In this document: positions 8,388 through 17,255 of the stretch, in pieces
Layout of the letters: each line of letters begins with the position of its first letter
Numbering within the stretch: position 1 is the stretch's first letter
Source of the DNA: an uncultured Collinsella sp.
GTDB taxonomy: Bacteria; Actinomycetota; Coriobacteriia; Coriobacteriales; Coriobacteriaceae
Length of the DNA: 64,000 bases
Assembly: GCA_958445065.1 (NCBI GenBank)
Contig: CAUCQW010000009.1
Coordinates: 1 to 64,000, forward strand
Reading direction: 5' to 3'
Notes under the pieces: generated by a model
The model's input: only the letters and a program-made list of their open reading frames with translations
Told to the model about the DNA's origin: nothing
Database searches by the model: none
Translations under genes and position numbers: made by a program

Positions 8388-9131
8388 CTAGATGTCAAAA
8401 ACGTAGCGAGACCCAACGATCCGCTGACGACCGATGATAAACGGCCGCCGTTGCTCATCGAAAAAGAAGGCTTCCATATAAAACAAGGGTTCGCCAACGG
8501 GAACCGCCAGCAACCGAGCGACCTCGGGCGATGCGCACGCGATCTCGAGCGTGCACGGGTCGGTAAACGCGGGCATGCGGCCAGTCTGGTTGCGCACGAA
8601 CTCAAAAATGGATTGGTTAGATAGAGGCGCCGTTGATAGATAGGCGTTGTCCTCGTAAACGTATATGTTGTTCTCAAGCATGACGGGGACGCCATCGGCA
8701 GTACGCACACGCTCGACGCAAATCAAGTCAGTTCCAACGGGAACACCAAAGAACTGTGCTTCGGTAGAATCCGCCGGCAGTATCTTTCTCGAAATGACAC
8801 ACGCCCCCGGTTCCATTCCGTTAACGCGGCATGCGTCCGAAAAACTCTGGACGTCATCCTTCTGGCGAATCTTGCGCTTGAGCTTGGGGGCATTGACGAA
8901 CGTGCCTTTCCCCTGTCGCTTCGTTAGATAGCCCTGCTGGACGAGCTCCTCAATAGCGCGTCGCACGGTAACGCGGCCAACTTTATAGCTCTCAGCCAAT
9001 TCGAATTCGTTGGGTATCCGCGCGCCTGCCTTGTAGGCGCCGGAGTTGATTTCGTTTTTAATGATATCAATGACCTGTTGGTACAGCGGTATCGCTGCTT
9101 TACCGTCAGTTAGCCCTTCAGTCGGTGGCAT
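8388..9131 (-). CDS. GntR/HutC family transcriptional regulator (FrlR-like)
   Basis: A 247-residue regulator. Residues about 13-80 are a GntR winged helix (IPLYQQVIDIIKNE, VGRVTVRRAIEELVQQGYL, RQGKGTFV) and about 100-240 a UTRA ligand-binding domain ending SRYVFDI. The ATG at 9131 has GGGAGAGGG upstream. It is transcribed in the same direction as, and just ahead of, the frl-type operon, with a hairpin and the operon promoter in between. By analogy with FrlR it would repress the operon until an Amadori sugar phosphate is present; that ligand is inferred from context. Confidence 0.88.
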   Translation of the reverse strand: MPPTEGLTDGKAAIPLYQQVIDIIKNEINSGAYKAGARIPNEFELAESYKVGRVTVRRAIEELVQQGYLTKRQGKGTFVNAPKLKRKIRQKDDVQSFSDACRVNGMEPGACVISRKILPADSTEAQFFGVPVGTDLICVERVRTADGVPVMLENNIYVYEDNAYLSTAPLSNQSIFEFVRNQTGRMPAFTDPCTLEIACASPEVARLLAVPVGEPLFYMEAFFFDEQRRPFIIGRQRIVGSRYVFDI

Positions 9132-9161
9132 ATACCCTCTCCCAGCACAATTAAGTCAAAA

Positions 9162-9198
9162 GCGGGCCCAAGGGCATTCAACAAGCCCTTAAGCCCGC
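9162..9198 (-). terminator. Terminator-like hairpin upstream of the GntR gene
   Basis: GCGGGC and AAGGGC pair with GCCCTT and GCCCGC, with two short bulges; the minus-strand read-out is followed by TTTTGACTT. It lies in the leader of the GntR gene, so it either ends an upstream transcript or attenuates the regulator. Confidence 0.6.
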
Positions 9199-9242
9199 AT
9201 TAGCATAAAGTATGCTTGCTGCCGCACCAAAATGTCGGGTAT

Positions 9243-9941
9243 TTACTCATCTGACCCGAAAAACGCGCAACTACCGCGCTCCTTAGAAAGCGTGAGCAGC
9301 TCCGGCAGCTGGTCGATAATCTTGTCCGCGGCATCCTGGCTAAAGCCAAAGCGTTCCTCGCGCTTGGCAATGACCGTCAGGCCGGCTCGCTTACCCGCGG
9401 TAATGCCCGGAACGGAATCCTCAACGCAGCAGCAACGATTCGCGGGCAGCCCCAGCAGGTCCAGCGCATGCAGGTAGATGTCGGGCTCGGGTTTGCTCTC
9501 CTTAAACTGCTCGCCGCTCACCACATACTCAAAGGCATCAGACAGCCCGCATGCGTTGAGCACTTCCTCGATGCTAACCATGGGAGACGAGCTAGCAAGC
9601 GCCACGCGAACGCCACGGCGCGGCAGCTCTCGAATCGTATCCACGGCGCCTGGGTTAATCAAAGCCTGATAGTCACGCGGACGCTTATGCGCCCACTCGT
9701 CCCAACGGGCCAACGCCTCCTCGCCAGTGAAGTGTCCCTTACCGGCGCGCTCAAACCAATCGACCAGCATATGCAGGAAGAACTGATGCGAGGTACCGAC
9801 CTGCCCATTCAACTCCTCTTGAGTCAGATTAAGTCCAAGCTCCTTGGCAAACGCGGCAGTCTCGCCCAAGTAGTAATACTCGGTATCGACAATGACGCCG
9901 TCCATGTCAAAGATAACGGCGTCGAACGGAAATGCGGACAC
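9243..9941 (-). CDS. HAD-family hydrolase, beta-phosphoglucomutase-like
   Basis: A 232-residue subfamily IA HAD phosphatase. FDMDGVIVDTE is motif I with the nucleophilic and acid/base Asp, VALASSSPMVSIEEV is the motif II region, SKPEPDIYLHAL carries the motif III Lys, and CVEDSVPGITAGK is motif IV. A helical cap lies between motifs I and II. The start is a GTG at 9941 with AGGGAGGG 5 bases upstream; the longer reading frame to 9989 runs through the terminator of the upstream gene. Likely substrates are small sugar phosphates. It is the last of a deoC-HAD-HAD minus-strand group. Confidence 0.85.
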   Translation of the reverse strand: MSAFPFDAVIFDMDGVIVDTEYYYLGETAAFAKELGLNLTQEELNGQVGTSHQFFLHMLVDWFERAGKGHFTGEEALARWDEWAHKRPRDYQALINPGAVDTIRELPRRGVRVALASSSPMVSIEEVLNACGLSDAFEYVVSGEQFKESKPEPDIYLHALDLLGLPANRCCCVEDSVPGITAGKRAGLTVIAKREERFGFSQDAADKIIDQLPELLTLSKERGSCAFFGSDE

Positions 9942-9957
9942 GGCACCCTCCCTAACA

Positions 9958-9985
9958 AAAGGACGCCCGCAAGCAGGCGCCCGAG
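9958..9985 (-). terminator. Terminator of the 10006-10848 HAD gene
   Basis: A GC-rich stem (CGCC...GGCG core, imperfect extension) followed on the minus strand by CCTTTTGTT, placed between the two HAD genes. Confidence 0.5.
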
Positions 9986-10005
9986 CCATGCATTAATCGG
10001 CGATT

Positions 10006-10848
10006 CTAACCCAGCAGCTTATCCAGCGCCACCGCAATGCCATCTTCGTTGTTATCGGCGGTCACCATCTGGGCTACAGCCTTAACCTCTTCGACGGCGT
10101 TACCCATGGCAACACCGGTGCCGGCCCACTCAATCATGGACTTGTCGTTCTGGCCGTCGCCAAACGATACGACCTCACTGGCATCGATGCCGAGCTTGGG
10201 CAGGGCACCCTCGAGTGCGCGGGCCTTGTCGATACCGGGCGCCGTGTACTCAAAGTACCAGTCGGCCGTAAACATGCCCGAAAGCGTCTGCTTAAAGGGC
10301 GCATACATCTCCTCGTAATGCGCCTGCAGGTAGGCCGGATCGCCCGCCGTCAGCAGCTTGTCCACGGGATAAGCATCAGCGACCTCATGCAGGCTCTCCA
10401 CCTCGCGAATCTTAAGATCGCACGCATCGCGCTCGTATTTGACGATGTTTTTCTGCGAGCCGTCAGGCAGCGTGATCATGCAGTGATACGAATCCACGAC
10501 ATGCAAATCGCGACCGAGCGAAATCATAGGGATCACGTCAAAATTACGCAGGTGATCAATCAGACGGTGCAGCTCGTCAGCCGGCATAGCCTGGTCAAAA
10601 AGGACCTCATCGGTCTGAGCGTCGACCACATGCGCGCCATTAAAGGCAACCAGCAGACCGTCATGGTTTTGAAGGTCGAGCTCCTGCGCCAAGGCGTGCA
10701 GTCCCCATGCGGGACGGCCCGAAGCCAAGATGAGCTTAATGCCCGACTCCTGCGCCGCGAGCAGCTTCTCGCGCGTACGCGGGCTAATCACTTTCTGATC
10801 GTTGGTGAGCGTACCGTCGATATCCATCGCGATGGCTTTGATTGCCAT
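10006..10848 (-). CDS. Cof-type HAD-IIB hydrolase
   Basis: A 280-residue Cof/YidA-type phosphatase. AMDIDGTLTNDQK is motif I, LILASGRPAWG the motif II region, and VVSFGDGQNDKSMIEWAGTG the motif III/IV signature. The HAD-IIB cap occupies the middle third. The ATG at 10848 has AGGGAGG upstream; an in-frame extension to 10899 does not. Such enzymes dephosphorylate sugar phosphates or flavin/pyridoxal phosphates; the exact substrate is not readable. It sits downstream of deoC and may be cotranscribed with it. Confidence 0.88.
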   Translation of the reverse strand: MAIKAIAMDIDGTLTNDQKVISPRTREKLLAAQESGIKLILASGRPAWGLHALAQELDLQNHDGLLVAFNGAHVVDAQTDEVLFDQAMPADELHRLIDHLRNFDVIPMISLGRDLHVVDSYHCMITLPDGSQKNIVKYERDACDLKIREVESLHEVADAYPVDKLLTAGDPAYLQAHYEEMYAPFKQTLSGMFTADWYFEYTAPGIDKARALEGALPKLGIDASEVVSFGDGQNDKSMIEWAGTGVAMGNAVEEVKAVAQMVTADNNEDGIAVALDKLLG

Positions 10849-10997
10849 ATATGCCTCCCTGTCATTGAACAACCTTGTCTGAGCCATCATACAGAACACC
10901 CATCGCGACTCCGTTTACAACGGGCAAAAAGTCATATTGTCTCGAACATGAACGGCGTGTGGTCGTGAAGCTTTATCGCTCAGGTCAAATACGTCTG

Positions 10998-11672
10998 CTA
11001 GCGACGCTCATCCGTCGGTGCGCCCTCGACGATCGCGATGCCCGCCGATGCGCCTAACGCGCTGGCGCCGGCCTCGATGAATGCGCAAGCCTCTTCGTAA
11101 TTATGGATACCGCCCGCCGCCTTGATTGCCACGGCATCGCCGAGCACCTCGTGCATCAGCCGCACGTCCTCGAGCTTAGCACCGCCAAAGCTTCTGCCGG
11201 TCGATGTCTTAAGGAATCCCGGCTTGGCCTCCAGCGCGATCTCGCATACACGGCGCTTGGCGGCGTCGTCGCCGTCCAGCTTGCACATCTCGACGATTAC
11301 CTTGTCAGTGATGCCATGCGCGCGACAAAAATCAGCAATGGTAGTCATCTCGCGCTCGATGGCATCAAAATCGCGGTTCTCGATCGACCCCTGATTCAAA
11401 ACGTAGTCAATCTCGGTAAAGCCACACGCAGCGTATTCCTCAAACCTCGCAAGCTTCTCCTCAAGCGTCATAGTGCCCTGGGGAAAGTCGATGGCGCCGG
11501 CAAGGATGATGTCAGAGCCCTCGAGCATGGCGCGGCCCGTCTCGTACTCCTGAAGGTTCGCAAATACGCAGCGAAAGTTGTACTTTAACGCCTTCTCGAC
11601 ATACTGCTCAAACGTGTCCTCGGGGGCATCGATATAGTCGATGTATTTATTGATGGGTTTGGCAAGTGTCAT
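10998..11672 (-). CDS. deoC: Deoxyribose-phosphate aldolase
   Basis: A 224-residue DeoC/LacD-type class I aldolase that splits deoxyribose 5-phosphate into glyceraldehyde 3-phosphate and acetaldehyde. The motif GFLKTSTGRS holds the Schiff-base Lys, EIDYVLNQG and IVEMCKLD are the surrounding strands, and VAIKAAGGIHNYEEA contains the second active-site Lys. The length is standard. The ATG at 11672 follows GGAGG. Upstream lies an inverted repeat (GTGGTTT...AAACCAC, 11708-11731) that could be an operator or leader hairpin. Two HAD phosphatases follow, giving a small sugar-phosphate salvage group. Confidence 0.92.
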   Translation of the reverse strand: MTLAKPINKYIDYIDAPEDTFEQYVEKALKYNFRCVFANLQEYETGRAMLEGSDIILAGAIDFPQGTMTLEEKLARFEEYAACGFTEIDYVLNQGSIENRDFDAIEREMTTIADFCRAHGITDKVIVEMCKLDGDDAAKRRVCEIALEAKPGFLKTSTGRSFGGAKLEDVRLMHEVLGDAVAIKAAGGIHNYEEACAFIEAGASALGASAGIAIVEGAPTDERR

Positions 11673-11791
11673 GCTGGGCCTCCTTGTTCAGGACTGACAA
11701 CCGATTCGTGGTTTCACGCGAAAAACCACGTTCAATGTACGCCCGACATACAAGGACAGCGTCCGCATTCCGACAAGTGGTATGAAATTAG

Positions 11792-11811
11792 CTGTAAACG
11801 TATATTTACAG
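11792..11811. promoter_or_regulatory. Palindrome CTGTAAA-N6-TTTACAG
   Basis: Perfect 7-base arms around 6 bases, resembling operators of LacI- or BlaI-type repressors. It lies about 120 bases upstream of deoC. Confidence 0.4.
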
Positions 11812-12046
11812 ACAGCGAATGGCACCGCACGCGGATGCCGACAGCAAGACATCCCCCCTCAATACACCCTCATGCCCCTTTACTGTTTGCGACCAGAAAT
11901 GATGAGCTGCACAACGTCGTTAGCGGTCGAATTCGACCTCTGACGACGTCACGCGACTCATCGTATCCGACCGACAACAGAAAAGGGGCACGTTCGCATA
12001 GCGTGGCGCGTGACGGTTGCAAAACCACCCCATTTGAAACAAACGC

Positions 12047-12110
12047 AAAAAAGTACTTGCAAAGACGCGTTCCGACATATAAGTTGATAAAAGACCGCCG
12101 TTGCGGTTTT
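12047..12110 (+). promoter_or_regulatory. Orphan tRNA-type promoter joined to a small terminator hairpin
   Basis: AAAAAAGTACTTGC at 12047-12060 is identical to the upstream block of the tRNA-Gly promoter near 51590, and TTGCAA is followed after 17 bases by TAAGTT, the same geometry as three tRNA promoters in the window. About ten bases later ACCGC-CGTT-GCGGT-TTT forms a small terminator-like hairpin (12094-12110). No tRNA lies between them. Confidence 0.5.
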
Positions 12111-12428
12111 AAGTAGATCGAGCATATGAAATTTCAGTTTTTAGCGTGTAAGAGAAAGAAGATCGGCAAAGTACAGCCCCAAACGCAATGACAACTTAAT
12201 GAGGTAACTGCCACATGTGAGGCACCCAGGGCATTGCTGTCTCGATTTTGAGCACGATGCCTTCCGCCTTGCATGGGCCGTTCCATCCCGCCCCTGCAGC
12301 AACTGCCTCACGGGCTCATTGAAAACCGCATAGCACCCCAACGTCAGCACATCACCCACGGCAAGCACATCACTCACGACGACCAACACATCAACAAACA
12401 GCACGAACATCAACCGATTGGAGAAGCT

Positions 12429-13319
12429 ATGACAAACCACCACGCTGGAGACAGCGATAAGAAAAGCATTCTGGATGCCCGCATTGAGCGAGCATATGCA
12501 AACGAATATGACGCCGCCTTTGCCGCCGCGACCATCAAGAACTACGCGTCGCTACCGCTCGCGACGATCTTGGCCGACCACCCTCAACTGCTGAAGCGCT
12601 GCACAAAGATCATGGGCGACCCCGACATTCGCAAGCTGACAGACCCCTATGCCCCAAAACGCGACAACGATTCGTACGTTCTTACCGTAGGCTGCCTAGC
12701 CCATATGCTTACGGCACTCGACACGAAACTCAAGCTCGAATGGGAACCCGACGAGCGTCATGAACTCGAAAGCAAGCGGAACACCCTGCGCACCGCACTG
12801 TTCCTTCCGTTGGACGGCCTCAAGCGCTGCAACGTCGAGCTCAATACACAGGCGCGGCAAAAGCCCGGGACCACAGGGCAGAAAACTCCAAGACCCCATG
12901 CGGCCATCGTCGACCGCAACCGATATAACCGCATGACCGCGCATTTTTCTGCCGAGGGAGCAGCCATAAGGACGCTGATCGACCTGCTGTGCCTCCTGAG
13001 CATCAACGAGCTATTTGAGGGCTATCTCGCCCTTGTTCCCGCGACGGCACCCAAGTCGGTAGCAAAGATCATCGAGACCTGCAGACGCCAGTTTGAGCGC
13101 CATCGCAATGGCAGCGAGATGAACGCCAGCATCGCGCAGTACTACGCGGCTCATTACAAAAATGACGGATGTGCCCCTGTCGAGCATCAGCTGCGGCTCG
13201 CCTACACCACGCCCGCCGCAACGCTCTATCGCTTTGGAGCCCTTGGCGCTTGCGAGCCGCACGAACAGGCAGCCTGCCCCACAACCGAGCTCGATCTCAG
13301 GCTCGGACGAACCCTGTAG
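12429..13319 (+). CDS. Hypothetical protein, first gene of the ClpP/VirD4-like operon
   Basis: A 296-residue soluble protein that I do not recognise. It is rich in Ala, Arg and His, appears mainly alpha-helical, has no signal peptide or membrane segment, and has four to five Cys scattered without a clear metal motif. The middle is a basic stretch (ELNTQARQKPGTTGQKTPR). The ATG at 12429 follows GGAG by 6 bases; an in-frame extension upstream is low complexity and lacks a ribosome site. It is followed after 63 bases by the ClpP-like gene with its own ribosome site, so the two are probably cotranscribed and functionally linked. Confidence 0.75.
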   Translation: MTNHHAGDSDKKSILDARIERAYANEYDAAFAAATIKNYASLPLATILADHPQLLKRCTKIMGDPDIRKLTDPYAPKRDNDSYVLTVGCLAHMLTALDTKLKLEWEPDERHELESKRNTLRTALFLPLDGLKRCNVELNTQARQKPGTTGQKTPRPHAAIVDRNRYNRMTAHFSAEGAAIRTLIDLLCLLSINELFEGYLALVPATAPKSVAKIIETCRRQFERHRNGSEMNASIAQYYAAHYKNDGCAPVEHQLRLAYTTPAATLYRFGALGACEPHEQAACPTTELDLRLGRTL

Positions 13320-13382
13320 CCCGCCAGCCCCTCCGCGGGCAACAATCCTATTCCACAACACAACCAACAGAAAGGAGTCCTC

Positions 13383-14000
13383 ATGGACACCAATCATTCC
13401 CCCATCATCAGCCCCCTCACCATGCGTGAATCCGCCCGAGGCATCACGCTCACCAGCATTTACGATGAGATGCTCGCCCGTCGCGAGCTCTCCGTCATGG
13501 GAAACATCGAAACCCCGATGGCCCACGACCTATGCCAGCAGATCCGCCTGCTCGATGCCACCGACCCCAGCCGCCCCATCACCATATTTGTCGCCAGCGC
13601 CGGCGGAAGCGTGCGATCGGGCCTTGCGATCTACGACGCCATGCGCCTCGCATCGTGCCCCATCCGCACCGTCTGCCTGGAATTCGCCGCGTCCATGGGC
13701 GCCGTGATCTTTATGGGCGGCGACGATCGCCGTATGGCGCCCCATGCAGAGCTCATGATTCACGACCCGCTGATCCCCCAGGGGGCAGGCGGCTCGGCAC
13801 TTGCGCTGCAGGAAACCAGCCGGCGTCTCATGCAGACCCGCAAGACCCTCACGCAAATCCTCTCGGACCGCAGCGGCCTCACGCCCAAGCGCATCCAGTC
13901 CCTCACTGCAAAAGACACCTACCTTTCGGCCGAGCGCGCCGTCGAGCTCGGCTTTGCCCACGAAATCCTCTCGACCACCAAGGAGGTCGCCCATGTCTAA
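13383..14000 (+). CDS. ClpP-like serine protease subunit
   Basis: A 205-residue ClpP-fold protease. All catalytic positions look intact: Ser104 in EFAASMGAVIF, His127 in LMIHDPLIPQGAGG, and an Asp near 178 in TAKDTYLSAERAVELG. The handle-region sequence and the FVASAGGSVRSGLAIYDAM block are also ClpP-like. The N-terminus differs from housekeeping ClpP and lacks an obvious propeptide. The gene is not next to clpX or a trigger factor gene. Instead it overlaps by 8 bases the gene for a VirD4-like ATPase, which suggests a dedicated ATPase-protease pair. A divergent ClpP paralogue is likely; S14-family phage head proteases are an alternative. Confidence 0.88.
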   Translation: MDTNHSPIISPLTMRESARGITLTSIYDEMLARRELSVMGNIETPMAHDLCQQIRLLDATDPSRPITIFVASAGGSVRSGLAIYDAMRLASCPIRTVCLEFAASMGAVIFMGGDDRRMAPHAELMIHDPLIPQGAGGSALALQETSRRLMQTRKTLTQILSDRSGLTPKRIQSLTAKDTYLSAERAVELGFAHEILSTTKEVAHV

Positions 14001-15297
14001 CCTCGCCAGCCGCCTCGCCGCATCTGAGTCCGCATCGTCCACCATCCTCGCCAAGGATCGAACGCTTTCCTGCGACACCCGCCAAACGGGACTCAACAAC
14101 AACGCACTTGTGATCGGCCCCTCGGGAGCCGGCAAGACCCGAAACGTCCTCAAGCCCAACCTGCTGCAAATGAACGCAAGTTACATCGTGCTCGACACCA
14201 AAGGCACGCTCTGTCGCGAAGTGGGACCCGTGCTGGCAGCCCACGGTTACCGCGTGCAATGTCTCAACTTCGCCGACCTCAACACCGTCCCGGCCCTTGC
14301 GCCCGGCATCGAGCGCTGCGGCTACAACCCCCTGAGGCACATTCGCTGCAAGGCGGACGGCAGGCCCAACCAGCAGGACATCCTCTCGGTGGCAAAGGCC
14401 ATCTGCCCCATCGAGGACAACAACCAGCCTTTTTGGGATCATGCGGCGGCAAACCTGCTGTCGTGTCTTATCGCCTACGTCACCGAACAGCTGCCCGCCG
14501 ACGAGCAGACGATCAGCTCGGTCATCAAGCTGATCGAGCACCTGCAGGACGGTGCCACGGGTCGATTGTTTGACGACCTGATCACGACCGACCCCCAAAG
14601 CTATGCCCTCTCGCTATGGCGGCGCTACGCCATTACGCAAAATGCCGAGCGCATGCACGCGAGCATCGTCGGCATCCTTGCCGAAAAGGTCATGTGTCTG
14701 GGATTCGACGGTGCGGCACAGCTCTATCGTGAGTGCCATCAGGTGGACTTCGCTTCCATGGGACACACCCCCTGCGCCCTGTTTGTAACCGTAAGCGATA
14801 TTGACCGCAATCTCGATCCGCTGACCGGCCTCTTTATTACGCAAGCGTTTATGGGCCTCATTCGTGAGGCCGATAGGCAGCCCGACGGCAGCCTGCCCGT
14901 GCCCGTGCGCTTTATGCTCGATGACTTCGCAAATCTGCAGATCCCCCAGATCGACAACGTGCTCTCGATTATCCGAAGCCGCAACATCTGGGCAACGCTG
15001 CTGCTGCAGTCGACCAACCAGCTCGATGCGCTCTATGGCGAGGCACGCGCACGCTCCATCATGGGCAACTGCGACACGCATCTGGTGCTGGCGTTCCAGG
15101 ATCCCGAGAGTGCCCGGGTGTTTTCCGACCGCGCCGACGCGCTGCCCAGCACGCTCATGGCGACGCCGATCGATCGCTCGTGGCTCTTTGTACGCGGTCG
15201 CACTCCCGAACAGGTCGAGCGCTTTAGGCTCGAAGACCATCCGCTCTACGGGGAGCTGCCCGAGGCGCAGCGAGGCCATGCGGAGGCCGAGATCTAG
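13993..15297 (+). CDS. VirD4/TraG-like ATPase without membrane segment
   Basis: A 434-residue ATPase of the type IV coupling-protein family. The Walker A motif IGPSGAGKT is at about residues 41-49 and a Walker B-like RFMLDDFANL near 307-316. Family blocks such as YIVLDTKGTLCREVG, IIRSRNIWATLLLQSTNQL and IMGNCDTHLVLAFQD follow in order. The N-terminal transmembrane segments of VirD4/TraG are absent: the protein starts just before the nucleotide-binding domain. The ATG at 13993 has AAGGAGG upstream inside the ClpP-like gene. No relaxase or secretion-channel gene is nearby. It is the last gene of the trio and may act as a soluble DNA- or protein-translocating motor. Confidence 0.85.
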   Translation: MSNLASRLAASESASSTILAKDRTLSCDTRQTGLNNNALVIGPSGAGKTRNVLKPNLLQMNASYIVLDTKGTLCREVGPVLAAHGYRVQCLNFADLNTVPALAPGIERCGYNPLRHIRCKADGRPNQQDILSVAKAICPIEDNNQPFWDHAAANLLSCLIAYVTEQLPADEQTISSVIKLIEHLQDGATGRLFDDLITTDPQSYALSLWRRYAITQNAERMHASIVGILAEKVMCLGFDGAAQLYRECHQVDFASMGHTPCALFVTVSDIDRNLDPLTGLFITQAFMGLIREADRQPDGSLPVPVRFMLDDFANLQIPQIDNVLSIIRSRNIWATLLLQSTNQLDALYGEARARSIMGNCDTHLVLAFQDPESARVFSDRADALPSTLMATPIDRSWLFVRGRTPEQVERFRLEDHPLYGELPEAQRGHAEAEI

Positions 15298-15375
15298 GCG
15301 CAGGGTTCTCGCAGCGCGCGACGCCCCGGCGATGTTCCACAAAGGCCGTGCGCCCCGGGACCACGGCAAAGCAAA

Positions 15376-15405
15376 GGGGCCCGTATCCTATCGGATACGG
15401 GCCCC
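15376..15405 (-). terminator. Strong hairpin downstream of pgi
   Basis: GGGGCCCGTATCC pairs perfectly with GGATACGGGCCCC around a 4-base loop, followed on the minus strand by TTTGCTTT. It lies between convergent genes and may serve both. Confidence 0.85.
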
Positions 15406-15438
15406 TGACTATAAGGCGCGATGCGTTAACAGCAGCGA

Positions 15439-17133
15439 CTACTTGCGGTGAGCGCGGTAGAACTCGATGAGCGCCTGGGTCGAAGCGTCCTGCTCGGCCT
15501 TGGCGGCGTCGTCGTGGAAGGCCGGGGTAATCTGCTTGGCAAGCTGCTTGCCCAGCTCGACGCCCCACTGGTCGTAGGAGTCGATGCCCCAGACCGTGCC
15601 CTCGACAAACGTGATGTGCTCGTACAGGGCGATGAGCTCGCCGAGTGCGAACGGGGTCAGCGTGTCGCCGAAGATCGAGGTCGTCGGGCGGTTGCCCTCA
15701 AAGCAGCGGGCCGGGACGATCTGCTCGGGCGTGCCCTCGGCGCGCACCTCATCGGCCGTCTTACCAAAGGCGAGCGCCTTGGTCTGGGCCAGGAAGTTGC
15801 CCAGGAACAGCTCGTGGACATCCTGACCGCTGTCGGTTGCGGGGTTGGCAGTGTTGGCGAAAGCGATAAAGTCGGCCGGGACCACCACGGTGCCCTGATG
15901 CAACAGCTGGTAGAAGGCGTGCTGACCGTTAGTGCCGGGCTCGCCCCAGAAAATCTCACCAGTGTCGGAGGTCACGGCGCTGCCGTCCCAGCGGACGTGC
16001 TTGCCGTTGGACTCCATGGTGAGCTGCTGCAGGTAGGCCGGGAAACGGTGCAGATACTGGCAGTACGGAAGCACGGCGTGGCTCTTGGAGCCGAAGAAGT
16101 TGACGTACCAGACGTTGAGCAGGCCCATCAGCGCGACGGCGTTGTTCTCGAGCGGCGTGTTGCAGAAGTACTCGTCGATGGCATGGAAGCCCTCGAGGAA
16201 CTGCTGGAAGCGCTCGGGGCCGAGGACGACGATCAGCGACAGGCCCACGGCGGAGTCGACGGAGTAGCGGCCGCCGACCCAGTTCCAGAAACCGAAGGCG
16301 TTGGCGGGGTCGATGCCGAAGGCCTCGACCTTGTCGAGTGCGGTGGAAACGGCGACGAAGTGCTTGGCCACGGCCGCGGCGTTCTGCTCATCGGAACCGT
16401 CGATGGCACCCTGAGCCTTGAGCTGCTCGAGCATCCAGGTCTTGACCTCGCGGGCGTTGGTGAGGGTCTCGAGCGTGGTAAAGGTCTTGGAGACGATGAT
16501 TACGAGCGTGGTCTCGGGATCAAGGCCCTTGAGCTTCTCTGCCTGATCGTTGGGGTCGATGTTGGAGATATAGCGGCAGTCGATACCGGCGTCGGCGTAG
16601 GGACGCAGGGCCTCGTAGGCCATGACCGGGCCCAGATCGGAGCCGCCGATGCCGATAGACACCAGGTGCTCGATCTTCTTGCCGGTAACACCCTTCCACT
16701 CACCGGAGCGCACGCGCTCGGCGAAGGCATACATGCGGTCGAGAACCTCGTGCACGTCGGCGACGACGTCCTGGCCGTCGACGATGAGCTGGCCCTTCTC
16801 GCTTGCCGGACGGCGAAGCGCGGTGTGCAGAACAGCGCGGTCCTCGGTGGTGTTGATGTGCTCGCCGGAGAACATGGCATCGCGGCGCTCCTCGAGTTTC
16901 ACCTCGCGGGCAAGATCGCACAGCAGCTTGACGGTCTCATCGGTCACCAGGTTCTTGGACAGGTCGAAGTGCAGGTCACCGGCGTCAAAGCTCAGCTTGT
17001 TCACGCGCTCGGCATCGGCGGCGAACCAGGCCTTGAGGTCGATACCTTCGGCCTCGAGCTTCTCCTGATGGGCCTCGAGTGCCTTCCAAGCGGCGGTCGA
17101 CGTAGCATCGATAGGTGCGGCAACAGTTGCCAT
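15439..17133 (-). CDS. pgi: Glucose-6-phosphate isomerase
   Basis: A 564-residue phosphoglucose isomerase, interconverting glucose 6-phosphate and fructose 6-phosphate. Signature blocks are [83 protein letters not shown] and [13 protein letters not shown]. The length matches the long bacterial PGI group. The ATG at 17133 has GGAGGA in range; an upstream in-frame extension lacks one. In this window it also serves the sugar-amine pathway, because FrlB releases glucose 6-phosphate. It is monocistronic. Confidence 0.96.
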   Translation of the reverse strand: MATVAAPIDATSTAAWKALEAHQEKLEAEGIDLKAWFAADAERVNKLSFDAGDLHFDLSKNLVTDETVKLLCDLAREVKLEERRDAMFSGEHINTTEDRAVLHTALRRPASEKGQLIVDGQDVVADVHEVLDRMYAFAERVRSGEWKGVTGKKIEHLVSIGIGGSDLGPVMAYEALRPYADAGIDCRYISNIDPNDQAEKLKGLDPETTLVIIVSKTFTTLETLTNAREVKTWMLEQLKAQGAIDGSDEQNAAAVAKHFVAVSTALDKVEAFGIDPANAFGFWNWVGGRYSVDSAVGLSLIVVLGPERFQQFLEGFHAIDEYFCNTPLENNAVALMGLLNVWYVNFFGSKSHAVLPYCQYLHRFPAYLQQLTMESNGKHVRWDGSAVTSDTGEIFWGEPGTNGQHAFYQLLHQGTVVVPADFIAFANTANPATDSGQDVHELFLGNFLAQTKALAFGKTADEVRAEGTPEQIVPARCFEGNRPTTSIFGDTLTPFALGELIALYEHITFVEGTVWGIDSYDQWGVELGKQLAKQITPAFHDDAAKAEQDASTQALIEFYRAHRK

Positions 17134-17255
17134 AGAGTCCTCCTCAGCATACGGGCGCACGCCTCCATGCGCCCGGACATTCAGATGTCACTATTCTAGC
17201 GCAGGTCAAGACTATAATCAGCGAGCGTTACCAATCGGCCCCCAAACGGCAACCG

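Larger units (their letters stand above)
11673..12428. other. Gene-poor gap with operator-like palindromes and an orphan promoter
   Basis: Some 750 bases without a convincing protein gene. It holds the deoC upstream inverted repeat, the palindrome at 11792-11811, the tRNA-type promoter with adjoining hairpin at 12047-12110, and a 21-codon frame at 12126-12191 without a good ribosome site. From about 12350 there is low-complexity ACATCAC-type sequence running up to the start at 12429. Confidence 0.7.

Noticed and set aside
12273..12428. N-terminal extension of the unknown protein at 12429
   Set aside because: His/Gln-rich low-complexity translation without ribosome site, while ATG 12429 has GGAG at proper distance.
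15448..17199. A 583-codon open frame opposite pgi
   Set aside because: Antisense of pgi with no recognisable motif; arises from codon bias.
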